Of a stretch of DNA of 64,000 nt, positions 8,443-16,841 are shown in pieces. The DNA is from Anoxybacillus tepidamans PS2 (GTDB lineage Bacteria > Bacillota > Bacilli > Bacillales > Anoxybacillaceae), in contig NZ_JHVN01000003.1 of NCBI RefSeq assembly GCF_000620165.1, forward strand, positions 62,001-126,000. Reading direction: 5' to 3'. Numbering within the stretch: position 1 is the stretch's first letter; every line of letters starts with the position of its first letter. Under the pieces are notes generated by a model. That model ran no database searches, was not told the DNA's origin, and worked only from the letters and a program-made list of their open reading frames with translations. The position numbers and the translations under genes were made by a program.

Positions 8443-9375
8443 ATGAATAGAACGAATAAGGTTCTTGATCTCTCTTTCCATCATCTTATTAGGGGGATTA
8501 TATTGATTGGGTTTATGCTGCTTCTATTTAAATTGTTACTAACTAATAATATCTCCCTATTGATCGCTCCAAAAATGATGAGTTTTATTTATTTCACTTT
8601 ATTGGTATTACTCATTTTAGGCATGCTTCTAATACTAAGAGGAACGTCAAACCATAACGATTCTTATCATTGCGATTGTGACGGCGAACATTCCTATCCT
8701 ACTTCAAAATTCAAAAATCTATTTCTTTATTCACTGTTTATTTTTCCAATCATCACTGGCTTTCTTTTCTCTAATAATGTGCTAGATAGTTCTGTAGCAA
8801 TGAACAGGACTATTAAACTTGGAGCAGACTCACCGAATAGTAACCAAACAAAGACTGTAAATACGAATAAACGATCCGATAAAACAAATTCTTCTTTAAG
8901 TAAAACTAATGTCTCAGCGAATAATAAAGATGCAGCAAATTCTCAGCCCGAGCCTTTATCTGAATCAGAATATAACGCATTAAAAGAGAGGCTCTTAAAG
9001 GCAACGACTATAAATATTTCAGATGAGCAATATGTCCCGATTATGAATATCATTCAAGAAAATCTAAAAAATATGCTTGGAAAAACAGTGACAACGAAAG
9101 GTTTTGTCTATCGGGAGGCCAAATTCGCACAAGATCAAATTGTGGTAGCTAGATTTGGAGTTACATGCTGTGTGGCAGATGCGTCCGTCTATGGAATGAT
9201 GGCAAAAGGAAATGTAGCTGCTTTGTCTGAAAACAAGTGGGTACAAGTAACTGGTACAATCCAACAAACCCAATATGACGGTGAAACAATTCCCATAATA
9301 CATATAAAAAGCATTTCGAAAATTGCTGCTCCCCGGCAGCCTTATGTATTTGATGTAGGAATCCAGGTTGAGTAA
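8443..9375 (+). CDS. ycgQ: YcgQ-like TIGR03943/DUF1980 permease subunit
   Basis: About 310 residues. Two N-terminal helices are followed by a short loop with a possible metal cluster (HCDCDGEH), a third helix, a low-complexity Ser/Asn/Lys linker and a C-terminal soluble domain carrying the family signature RFGVTCCVADASVYG. Proteins of this family are nearly always encoded after a DUF318 permease, as here. The start is ATG 8443 with GGAGGTG six bases upstream; a GTG at 8434 overlaps that site and is unlikely. Partner of YcgR in a putative metal-linked complex. Confidence 0.82.
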   Translation: MNRTNKVLDLSFHHLIRGIILIGFMLLLFKLLLTNNISLLIAPKMMSFIYFTLLVLLILGMLLILRGTSNHNDSYHCDCDGEHSYPTSKFKNLFLYSLFIFPIITGFLFSNNVLDSSVAMNRTIKLGADSPNSNQTKTVNTNKRSDKTNSSLSKTNVSANNKDAANSQPEPLSESEYNALKERLLKATTINISDEQYVPIMNIIQENLKNMLGKTVTTKGFVYREAKFAQDQIVVARFGVTCCVADASVYGMMAKGNVAALSENKWVQVTGTIQQTQYDGETIPIIHIKSISKIAAPRQPYVFDVGIQVE

Positions 9376-9899
9376 CCTTGTATTTGTCGAAATACTAAAA
9401 TAAATCGCCTAATAATATGATGTGTTGCAAAACGTATAACGAGCGCATAGCCATCTATTTAGAAATTATATACATCAACAAACCCTCAAATTTCGATAAA
9501 AGTTAAACAATAGTATAGAGATTAGGTTTGAACCCTTGTCACTATTGATTCTCGGAAATAGGCCATTTCGTCGCCTTATGAGTGTAGTTCAACGATAACA
9601 CTGCTAGGTGACAATATAGCCCCTAGAGCTTTGAGAGTGCCGTCTCATTTCCGAGCCGTCAACCTACAGTAAACTATGTAAAAATGCCAAACCTTTGATA
9701 TAACTCGGTTTTTCGATATATTTCTTTGTTGAGGAGCTGTTTAGATTCTCAGCGCATCTAAATTTCACACAAGGGAAAGAATCATTTTTAATCATTTATT
9801 ATCAAATTAACAACGTTTATTTACTTCAGTACCTAGATGCTTTGATTCTGTTTTTTCATGTACAGCTCAATTCCTAGAGTAATTATTTTAACATATCCA
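9376..9899. other. Long non-coding AT-rich intergenic region
   Basis: More than 500 bp with no plausible gene. Part of it (about 9520-9675) looks structured, but I cannot match it to a riboswitch I know. It ends in an IS605-like right-end hairpin, so it may be the decayed body of an IS200/IS605 element. Confidence 0.4.
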
Positions 9900-9902
9900 C
9901 CG

Positions 9903-9946
9903 AGAAGTCTCCCATCTCTAAGCAAAGTGTAGGTGGGAGAGGTTCA
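9903..9946 (+). repeat. IS200/IS605-like right-end hairpin, copy A
   Basis: GAAGTCTCCCATCTCT, a short spacer, AGTGTAGGTGGGAG and AGGTTCAT form the palindromic terminus characteristic of IS1341/IS605-type right ends. Nearly the same sequence recurs on the minus strand at 59187-59228 and, degenerate, at 12031-12064. No tnpA or tnpB gene is attached. Confidence 0.65.
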
Positions 9947-10015
9947 TTATTGTTGAAATAGAAACAAAAATTTCATATAATATCGCTAATGCACCAACGG
10001 GTGGGAGGACCGGCC

Positions 10016-10489
10016 ATGAACAAAGAAGAACAGGTCATAATGGGTTTTAGGGACTTATTAAACAAGCTAGTTTGGCTTAATAAATACAAGATGGAAAAAA
10101 GTCTTAAGGGTTATAAGCCTACTGAAGTGCATTGTATCGAATACATTGGAAACAATGTAGATGCCAACGTGACAAAACTGGCGGAGTCCTTTTATATGAC
10201 TAGAAGTGCCATGAGTAAATTAACTAAGAAGCTCATGCAAAAAGGTCTTATCGAAAGCTACCAGAAGCCGGATAACAAGAAAGAAATCTATTTTAGGCTT
10301 ACTGAACAAGGGAAAGTCATTTATAAAATCCATGAGGAACTGCATAAAGAGTTTCGAGAGCGGGATAAAGCCGTATTTGAGCAGGTAACCGAGGAACAAT
10401 TTGACGGTATGCTTAGCTTCGTGGAAAAGTATAGTAAGCATTTGGATGCGGAAATAAAAAAACTGGGTATAGATATGAAGTCGGAATAA
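10016..10489 (+). CDS. MarR-family transcriptional regulator
   Basis: A 157-residue winged-helix protein. The recognition region reads TRSAMSKLTKKLMQKGLI and the wing contains PDNKKEIYFRLTEQGK, both typical of MarR. The start is ATG 10016, preceded by GGGAGG at eight bases. A terminator follows, then two copies of a palindromic operator and an MFS efflux gene on the same strand. The most likely role is ligand-relieved repression of that transporter and perhaps of itself. Confidence 0.88.
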   Translation: MNKEEQVIMGFRDLLNKLVWLNKYKMEKSLKGYKPTEVHCIEYIGNNVDANVTKLAESFYMTRSAMSKLTKKLMQKGLIESYQKPDNKKEIYFRLTEQGKVIYKIHEELHKEFRERDKAVFEQVTEEQFDGMLSFVEKYSKHLDAEIKKLGIDMKSE

Positions 10490-10516
10490 ATTTGGATAAT
10501 AAAAATGAGACTACAG

Positions 10517-10551
10517 GCAGCCCTATTCCATTGAGAACGGGCTGCATTTTT
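10517..10551 (+). terminator. Terminator after marR-type gene
   Basis: GCAGCCC pairs with GGGCTGC across a 15-nt loop and is followed by ATTTTTA. It separates the regulator from the promoter of the MFS gene. Confidence 0.75.
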
Positions 10552-10561
10552 ATCGCCATCA

Positions 10562-10617
10562 TTTTGTTGACAAGGAAACAAAATCGAGATATGATTTTTG
10601 TTGACAAGGAAACAAAA
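10562..10617 (+). promoter_or_regulatory. MFS promoter with two tandem MarR-type operators
   Basis: Two identical 22-bp copies (10562-10583 and 10596-10617), each an inverted repeat with arms TTTTGTT and AACAAAA, lie 34 bp apart. Copy 1 contains the -35 TTGACA (10567-10572), which is 17 bp from TATGAT (10590-10595). Copy 2 begins immediately after the -10 and covers the expected start site. A bound repressor would block both promoter elements. Confidence 0.8.
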
Positions 10618-10643
10618 CCACAACTTTTGAAGGGAGCATTTAA

Positions 10644-11879
10644 ATGTTCAAATTTAGATCACGCAATGAACAGAGCACAGAACAAACCGTAGATAAAAAG
10701 GCTTTAATATTCGGTCTTATGTCTGTGTTTCTTTGCGGAATAGGCTTCAGCATCATCACTCCTGTCGTCCCATTCTTAGTGCAGCCTTATTTAAGCAATC
10801 CGGAAGATCAAGCTATAGTTGTTACGTTGCTGACCTCTGTTTATGCACTCTGCGTGTTTTTTGCGGCCCCCGGGCTTGGAGCTTTGAGCGACAGATATGG
10901 CCGTCGTCCATTACTTTTAGTATGCCTTTTCGGTTCCGCAATCGGGTACTTCATTTTTGGCATAGGAGGAGCTTTATGGGTACTATTTGCCGGGCGCATC
11001 ATAGAAGGTATAACCGGCGGGAGCATAAGCACGATCTTCGCATATTTTGCAGACATCACTCCTAGAGAACAGCGAACCAAATTCTTTGGGTGGGCGAGTG
11101 CGGTGGCAGGTGTAGGCGCCGCCATTGGACCTACTCTAGGTGGATTGCTTGCCAAGTTTGGTTATTCTGCACCTATGTATTTTGGCGCAATCATCACTTT
11201 ATTAAATGTTGTTTACGGATTCTTTTTTATGCCTGAGAGCCTTGCCAAGAATAATAGACTGAAAAAGATTACCTTTGTTAGGCTGAATCCATTTACACAG
11301 CTTGTAAACGTACTTTCCGTGAAAAACTTAAAAAGGCTGCTTCTCTCAGCGTTCTTTCTTTGGATATCTAACGGATCTTTGCAGGCTGTTTTTTCACAAT
11401 TTACAATAGATACCTTCCATTGGGAGCCTGCGCTAATCGGACTTATGTTTTCAATTATGGGCGTCCAAGACATCATTTCTCAAGGTTTCATCATGCCAAA
11501 GCTTTTGATAAAACTTAGTGATACGCATATAGCCATTATTGGAATGGCTTCGGAGATGATAGGCTACAGTCTTATTGCGCTATCTGCTTTGCTCTCATTC
11601 TATCCTCTACTTATCGCTGGAATGTTTATATTTGGTTTCGGTGACTCGATCTTCGGGCCTTCATTCAATGGGATGCTCTCCAAGTCTGTCGATTCGAGCG
11701 AACAAGGAAGAATTCAAGGAGGCAGCCAATCTATTCAGGCTTTGGCAAGAATAACTGGACCTGTCATTGGAGGTCAAATCTATGTATCACTTGGTCATGC
11801 CGCACCCGCTTTTATGGGTATGATCCTTATAGCAGCGGCAATACCAGTTTTGTATAAGGGTGCGCATGTAAATATGTAA
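10644..11879 (+). CDS. MFS drug efflux transporter (TetA/DHA1-like)
   Basis: A 411-residue protein with about twelve membrane helices. The loop 2-3 signature GALSDRYGRRPLL and the antiporter motif near AGVGAAIGPTLGGLL place it in the drug:H+ antiporter-1 group, similar in outline to TetA-type exporters. The start ATG is preceded by GAAGGGAGC. It lies downstream of the MarR-type gene and its duplicated operator, so it is probably induced by a toxic small molecule that binds the regulator. The actual substrate cannot be told from sequence. Confidence 0.87.
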   Translation: MFKFRSRNEQSTEQTVDKKALIFGLMSVFLCGIGFSIITPVVPFLVQPYLSNPEDQAIVVTLLTSVYALCVFFAAPGLGALSDRYGRRPLLLVCLFGSAIGYFIFGIGGALWVLFAGRIIEGITGGSISTIFAYFADITPREQRTKFFGWASAVAGVGAAIGPTLGGLLAKFGYSAPMYFGAIITLLNVVYGFFFMPESLAKNNRLKKITFVRLNPFTQLVNVLSVKNLKRLLLSAFFLWISNGSLQAVFSQFTIDTFHWEPALIGLMFSIMGVQDIISQGFIMPKLLIKLSDTHIAIIGMASEMIGYSLIALSALLSFYPLLIAGMFIFGFGDSIFGPSFNGMLSKSVDSSEQGRIQGGSQSIQALARITGPVIGGQIYVSLGHAAPAFMGMILIAAAIPVLYKGAHVNM

Positions 11880-12030
11880 ACGATCTACTTTATAAGCTGT
11901 ATACCTGCATAACAGTCCCTGTTTAGAAACATCTCGAGTTAACGGCAATATCAACGTTAGCTTCAAATCATTGTACCATTGGACTTTTTGCTTTGGTTCA
12001 TCTAATATATTCGGTGAGAAATCTTCCGAC

Positions 12031-12064
12031 TAAACGGAGTGTGGTTTGGTAAAGGCTCGTTAAA
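12031..12064 (+). repeat. IS605-like right-end hairpin, degenerate copy C
   Basis: GAGAAATCTTCC, then TAAACGGAGTGTGG and a TCGTT end align with copy A at 9903-9946 but with many substitutions and a weakened stem. Same orientation as copy A. The two copies bracket the MarR/MFS pair. Confidence 0.4.
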
Positions 12065-12152
12065 CTTCTCCTAATCACGCATCCATTCACTCTAAAAAGG
12101 ATGCCAAACAATCGAACAATATTAGACGCATAGATAAGAAGGTGGCACATCT

Positions 12153-12656
12153 GTGAAAGCGCACCAAATTTCTTGGCTGCCGATTATTGTTTTTACACTG
12201 TTCGGAGCCTTTATGCTGTTTCTGGCATTGGCGAGTATCATCACGTCTCTGCTGGCAGTAGGGAATATAAAAGATATGGTTACAGATATTTTGACCTTCA
12301 TTGGCGAGTTATCGGTATCATCTTTATTTCTAGGGTATGGTGTTTATCTTTTCAGCAAAAGAAAACAAGGCAAAGCATTCTACTGGGATGATGAAGGGGT
12401 TGTCATTGATTTACGAGGCAATAAGGTGTATTGGAAGGAGATTGAAGAGATTCGATTTGTAAAAGTAAAAAGTTTAAAATCCACCGTCATTTATCCCCAT
12501 TATACCTATTGGGAACAAATTCGAATTCGCCATAAGAAATCAATCGGCACCACTGCCTATGACATCCCTTGGTTTCTAATTGAAAGGCCGAAAGAGTATC
12601 ATCAAAACTTAATGAAAGCGTGGGAAAAACAACAAGAAAAGAAGACCTTCAAGTGA
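12153..12656 (+). CDS. Two-helix membrane protein of unknown function
   Basis: A 167-residue protein with two N-terminal membrane helices (about residues 9-35 and 47-68). A soluble C-terminal domain follows, whose pattern (EGVVIDLRGNKVYWKEIEEI, then ending in helices) resembles small PH-like bacterial membrane proteins. I do not recognise a specific family. The start is a GTG at 12153 after AGAAGGTGG. It stands alone between non-coding sequence and a double hairpin. Confidence 0.65.
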   Translation: MKAHQISWLPIIVFTLFGAFMLFLALASIITSLLAVGNIKDMVTDILTFIGELSVSSLFLGYGVYLFSKRKQGKAFYWDDEGVVIDLRGNKVYWKEIEEIRFVKVKSLKSTVIYPHYTYWEQIRIRHKKSIGTTAYDIPWFLIERPKEYHQNLMKAWEKQQEKKTFK

Positions 12657-12707
12657 GGGTCTTCTTCAGACTGTTGAAAAACCCTTGCTAACGCAAGGGT
12701 TCTCTTT
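12641..12707 (+). terminator. Tandem terminator hairpins before the tRNA array
   Basis: GAAGACC pairs with GGTCTTC (12641-12664), overlapping the stop codon of the preceding gene. A second hairpin AACCCTTGC/GCAAGGGTT (12680-12701) is followed by a T-rich tail. The second also faces the convergent tRNA transcript. Confidence 0.7.
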
Positions 12708-12709
12708 AG

Positions 12710-12783
12710 CGTCCCAGGAGAGACTCGAACTCCCGACCGACGGCTTAGAAGGCCGCTGCTCTATCCTGCTGAGCTACTGGGAC
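12710..12783 (-). tRNA. tRNA-Arg(TCT)
   Basis: Cloverleaf with acceptor GTCCCAG/CTGGGAC, loop CTTCTAA giving anticodon TCT, and discriminator G. The CCA is not encoded. It is the last tRNA of the minus-strand array. Confidence 0.95.
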
Positions 12784-12811
12784 ATAGTATAAACATTTTA
12801 TTATTTAAAAA

Positions 12812-12989
12812 CTAACATCGCACTTGGGTTTTCCGCCGTCCCGCACCCAGCATGCCGATTCAAGATACGGTTCGTGCGGTACGCTGATGTGTTCTATCCG
12901 GCTGTGCCTCTTCCTCTGCTCGCTTATTCAAAGATGCTCGATGCGTCGAGGCAACTCGCAACGCATTCACCGATGCGTCGCTCGTCGCA
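12812..12989 (-). repeat. tRNA-array spacer element, copy 1
   Basis: About 175 bp between tRNA-Gly(CCC) and tRNA-Arg. It shares with the spacer at 13687-13983 the block CCCGCAC.CAGCATGCC ... TTCGTGCGGTACGCTGATG (an imperfect inverted repeat) and a block running from GTGCCTCTTCCTCT through ATGCGTCGAGGCAACTCG to GTCGCTCGTCGC. No open frame or known RNA was recognised. Confidence 0.7.
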
Positions 12990-13060
12990 AGCGGGTGATG
13001 GGAATCGAACCCACGACTTCAGCTTGGGAAGCTGAGGTTTTGCCACTAAACTACACCCGC
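12990..13060 (-). tRNA. tRNA-Gly(CCC)
   Basis: Acceptor GCGGGTG/CACCCGC, anticodon stem TCAGC/GCTGA, loop TTCCCAA giving CCC. CCA is not encoded. A C34 isoacceptor absent from B. subtilis. Confidence 0.9.
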
Positions 13061-13066
13061 GAGTGA

Positions 13067-13137
<71 letters not shown>

Positions 13138-13153
13138 ATAACCTATCATTCAA

Positions 13154-13225
13154 AGCGGAAGACGGGACTCGAACCCGCGACCCCCACCTTGGCAAGGTGG
13201 TGTTCTACCACTGAACTACTTCCGC
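13154..13225 (-). tRNA. tRNA-Gly(GCC), first copy
   Basis: Acceptor GCGGAAG/CTTCCGC, loop TTGCCAA giving GCC. CCA not encoded, unlike the otherwise identical copy at 14328. Confidence 0.95.
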
Positions 13226-13228
13226 ATA

Positions 13229-13303
13229 TGGCTGGGGTAGCTGGATTCGAACCAACGCATCACGGAGTCAAAGTCCGTTGCCTTACCGCTTGGCTATACC
13301 CCA
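13229..13303 (-). tRNA. tRNA-Gln(TTG)
   Basis: Acceptor TGGGGTA/TACCCCA, loop containing TTTGA with anticodon TTG. CCA is encoded. Confidence 0.95.
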
Positions 13304-13333
13304 ACATTCCTTTGATTATAAATAGCTAATTCA

Positions 13334-13410
13334 TGGGGCGACTAGTGGGAATCGAACCCACGAATGCCAGAGCCACAATCTGGTGCGTTAACCACTTCGC
13401 CATAGCCGCC
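13334..13410 (-). tRNA. tRNA-His(GTG)
   Basis: Anticodon GTG, with the extra G-1 paired to C73 that marks tRNA-His. CCA is encoded. Confidence 0.95.
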
Positions 13411-13413
13411 ATA

Positions 13414-13487
13414 TGGCAGGGGCAGTAGGAATCGAACCCACACCGGAGGTTTTGGAGACCTCTGTTCTACCATTAAACTATGCCCCT
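13414..13487 (-). tRNA. tRNA-Trp(CCA)
   Basis: Acceptor AGGGGCA/TGCCCCT, loop CTCCAAA with anticodon CCA, discriminator G. 3' CCA encoded. Confidence 0.95.
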
Positions 13488-13495
13488 ACATAAGA

Positions 13496-13580
13496 TGGTG
13501 GAGGGGGACGGATTCGAACCGCCGAACCCACAGGGAGCGGATTTACAGTCCGCCGCGTTTGGCCACTTCGCTACCCCTCC
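13496..13580 (-). tRNA. tRNA-Tyr(GTA)
   Basis: A class II tRNA of 85 nt with a long variable arm, anticodon GTA and encoded CCA. Confidence 0.95.
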
Positions 13581-13589
13581 AAATAAAGA

Positions 13590-13662
13590 TGGCTCGAGAC
13601 GGAATCGAACCGCCGACACAAGGATTTTCAGTCCTTTGCTCTACCGACTGAGCTATCGAGCC
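13590..13662 (-). tRNA. tRNA-Phe(GAA)
   Basis: Acceptor GGCTCGA/TCGAGCC, loop CTGAAAA with anticodon GAA. CCA not encoded. Its first 11 nt plus 5' flank are repeated at 13968-13983. Confidence 0.95.
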
Positions 13663-13686
13663 GTGATATGATATGAAACCTTTACA

Positions 13687-13983
13687 TTATTTCTGCATCG
13701 CACTGTCCTTCGTCCCGCACTCAGCATGCCCATTCAAGCAGCGAATTCGTGCGGTACGCTGATGTTTTTTTCGAAGAAGCGAACTCGGTCCAGTCCCTTC
13801 CTCTCCCAGTTCAATCATGGAAGCCAATGCGTCGGGACTACTCGGCGTACATTCACAGTAGCCTTGCTCGTTGCTCTACCGAATGTGCCTCTTCCTCTTC
13901 TCGCTTATTCGAAGATGATCAATGCGTCGAGGCAACTCGTAGCGGACTCGACGATGTGTCGCTCGTCGCTATCGAGCCGTGAT
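13687..13983 (-). repeat. tRNA-array spacer element, copy 2, with partial tRNA-Phe duplication
   Basis: About 300 bp between tRNA-Ser and tRNA-Phe, homologous to the spacer at 12812-12989 but longer because one internal module (the ATGCGTCG...ACTCG...GCTCGT type) occurs twice, near 13830-13876 and 13920-13970. Its right end is a 16-bp copy (13968-13983, GCTATCGAGCCGTGAT) of the tRNA-Phe 5' end and flank at 13652-13667, giving 316-bp spacing between direct repeats. Confidence 0.7.
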
Positions 13984-14043
13984 TATCATATTCAGTGGTG
14001 AACGATTTTATGTATAAATACAAGCATCTTATGTATGTAAGAA

Positions 14044-14136
14044 TGGCGGAGGAGGAGGGATTCGAACCCCCGCGGGCTGTGACACCCCTATCGGTTTTCG
14101 AAACCGACCCCTTCAGCCAGACTTGGGTACTCCTCC
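14044..14136 (-). tRNA. tRNA-Ser(CGA)
   Basis: A 93-nt class II tRNA, loop TTCGAAA giving CGA, acceptor GGAGGAG/CTCCTCC, CCA encoded. A C34 isoacceptor absent from B. subtilis. Confidence 0.93.
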
Positions 14137-14143
14137 ATACAGA

Positions 14144-14216
14144 TGGAGCCTATCGGGATCGAACCGATGACCTCCTGCGTGCAAAGCAGGCGCTCTCCCA
14201 GCTGAGCTAAGGCCCC
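14144..14216 (-). tRNA. tRNA-Ala(TGC)
   Basis: Acceptor GGGGCCT/AGGCTCC, loop TTTGCAC giving TGC. CCA not encoded. Confidence 0.95.
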
Positions 14217-14229
14217 AAAATTTGTCAAA

Positions 14230-14306
14230 TGGTCGGGAAGACAGGATTTGAACCTGCGACCTCATGGACCCGAACCATGTGCTCTACCAAGCTGAGCTAC
14301 TTCCCG
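14230..14306 (-). tRNA. tRNA-Pro(CGG)
   Basis: Acceptor CGGGAAG/CTTCCCG, loop TTCGGGT giving CGG, CCA encoded. A C34 isoacceptor for CCG codons. Confidence 0.93.
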
Positions 14307-14327
14307 GCTTATGGCAATAGCACACGA

Positions 14328-14402
14328 TGGAGCGGAAGACGGGACTCGAACCCGCGACCCCCACCTTGGCAAGGTGGTGTTCTACCACTGAACTACTTCC
14401 GC
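14328..14402 (-). tRNA. tRNA-Gly(GCC), second copy
   Basis: Same body as the gene at 13154-13225, but this copy encodes its CCA. It is the first tRNA of the array in the direction of transcription. Confidence 0.95.
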
Positions 14403-14651
14403 ATTATAAAAATAGTGAGCAAGTATTATTATAATAAAAAGTGCCCGAATGTCAATATCATTTTTTAAGTTCCATTTACTCTTTTATCATGCGACAGCGT
14501 TATTGATTTTAGTTCACCGTTATTATTTTGTCAATATATTTTTTCATAAATCTCCTCTGCGCCAGTCCCTCGCAATGTGTACTTTTTCTTTCTTCGTTCA
14601 TCCACTATAATGATAATCGTGAATTTCAAGCGTTGATGAAGGAGGATGTTG

Positions 14652-14933
14652 GTGCTTACATTTGTGCAATTGTTCGAAGCATATCGTTCGCTTTGGTCTA
14701 ATCGATCTCTTATTAAAGCCGAAGTGCTGACAGAGGAAAAATGCAAATCGCTGCTTTACGAAGCCGTCGAAAAAGAACTGCGCGATGAAATGACCCATCC
14801 GCGCGTCCGACAAACGCCAGAAATGAAGTTCCGCTACGCTATTAGACGCATTGTTGCTTCGTCGTTAACCGAATCGGAAAAACTTGCCCTTATTGAACTT
14901 CATCTAGAAGTAATGGAGCGAATTGCCGTATAA
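14652..14933 (+). CDS. Small conserved-looking protein of unknown function
   Basis: About 93 residues, mostly helical and charged, with no membrane segment. I do not recognise the family. AAGGAGG directly abuts an ATG at 14646, too close for initiation there, so the GTG at 14652 (six bases further) is the likelier start. A terminator follows immediately. Confidence 0.65.
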   Translation: MLTFVQLFEAYRSLWSNRSLIKAEVLTEEKCKSLLYEAVEKELRDEMTHPRVRQTPEMKFRYAIRRIVASSLTESEKLALIELHLEVMERIAV

Positions 14934-14934
14934 G

Positions 14935-14971
14935 AAAGCCGCCTTCCTATTCACTCGGAAGGCCGTTTTTT
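14935..14971. terminator. Terminator hairpin after the 93-residue ORF
   Basis: GCCTTCC pairs with GGAAGGC and is followed on the plus strand by CGTTTTTTC. The minus-strand reading frame from 15136 also ends inside it. Confidence 0.8.
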
Positions 14972-15136
14972 CAATAATGGACCTTCGAGCATATAGCCTC
15001 GAATTTCATCCCATCGTGAGCGAAAGGCCTGTTTCTCGCTTGCGGCGCGCCTCTTCCATGACCCACTTCCAGTTTCTTCATCAATTGGAGTAAACATTCT
15101 TGGGGAAACAACAGCCATCCCCCACCTTTTCAACAT
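14951..15136 (-). CDS. Possible 61-residue basic small protein
   Basis: An open frame with GCAGGAGC before its ATG. Composition is basic with several Trp, and no domain is recognised. Its stop lies inside the terminator hairpin of the convergent gene, which is unusual but not prohibitive. Confidence 0.4.
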   Translation of the reverse strand: MLKRWGMAVVSPRMFTPIDEETGSGSWKRRAASEKQAFRSRWDEIRGYMLEGPLLKKRPSE

Positions 15137-15259
15137 TATTGCTCCTGCTTTCTTCTCATATGCACGTGATTTGAAAACAACTAGATGAATAAGTGTGATC
15201 GCATAAAAAATTTGCTCGGAAACATACTATGTAGCGACATCATGAAAGGAGGAATGTGC

Positions 15260-15697
15260 ATGCCACTTGTACCTTATGATCCGTTCCGCCATTTAGAGTC
15301 GGTACGGCGCGACTTGAACCGCTTTTTCACGAACGATTTCCCGACATTTTTTCAAGCTGACGAACTAGCGATGCCGCGCATCGACATGCATGAAACAGAG
15401 CGTGAATATATCGTATCGTGCGACCTGCCAGGCCTTGAGCGAAAAGAAGACGTCCATATTGACGTTCATAACCAAGTGTTGACGATTAGCGGCACGATTC
15501 ATCGAAACGAAACGATCAAAGAAGAGCAAATGCATCGCCGCGAACGCTTTTTCGGCCGTTTCCAACGCTCCATTCCGCTGCCATCGGACGCTGCGACCGA
15601 ACGCATTCAGGCGTCATACAAAAACGGCGTCCTTGACATTCACATTCCAAAAACCGCTTCTGAACAACGAAAATCAATCGATATCCAATTCCATTAA
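15260..15697 (+). CDS. Hsp20/alpha-crystallin small heat-shock protein
   Basis: A 145-residue chaperone with an alpha-crystallin domain at about residues 40-130. Family motifs are visible: MPRIDMHETEREYIV, DLPGLERKEDVHIDV, and the A-x-x-x-n-GvL signature ASYKNGVLDIHIPK. It binds unfolding proteins without ATP. The start is ATG 15260, where AAAGGAGG precedes by seven bases; the longer in-frame start upstream has no such site. Followed by a strong hairpin. A second Hsp20 gene is at 49170. Confidence 0.92.
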   Translation: MPLVPYDPFRHLESVRRDLNRFFTNDFPTFFQADELAMPRIDMHETEREYIVSCDLPGLERKEDVHIDVHNQVLTISGTIHRNETIKEEQMHRRERFFGRFQRSIPLPSDAATERIQASYKNGVLDIHIPKTASEQRKSIDIQFH

Positions 15698-15740
15698 GAA
15701 AGACGAACATCTCATTCGCTCGTTGTACGCTTGTCCATAA

Positions 15741-15777
15741 AAACAGGGTGTCCGCATCGAGAACACCCTGCTTTTAG
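15741..15777. terminator. Bidirectional terminator between hsp20 and the LacI-type gene
   Basis: CAGGGTGT pairs with ACACCCTG, followed by CTTTTAG on the plus strand and preceded by AAAAA, so it can serve both convergent genes. Confidence 0.75.
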
Positions 15778-15801
15778 TTTGTATGTAAACTTATATCAAA
15801 A

Positions 15802-16833
<1,032 letters not shown>

Positions 16834-16841
16834 TCACTTCC

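Noticed and set aside
9520-9675. Possible riboswitch upstream of the marR gene
   Set aside because: Some stems can be drawn, but no conserved core of a known class was found and it is more than 300 bp from the gene.
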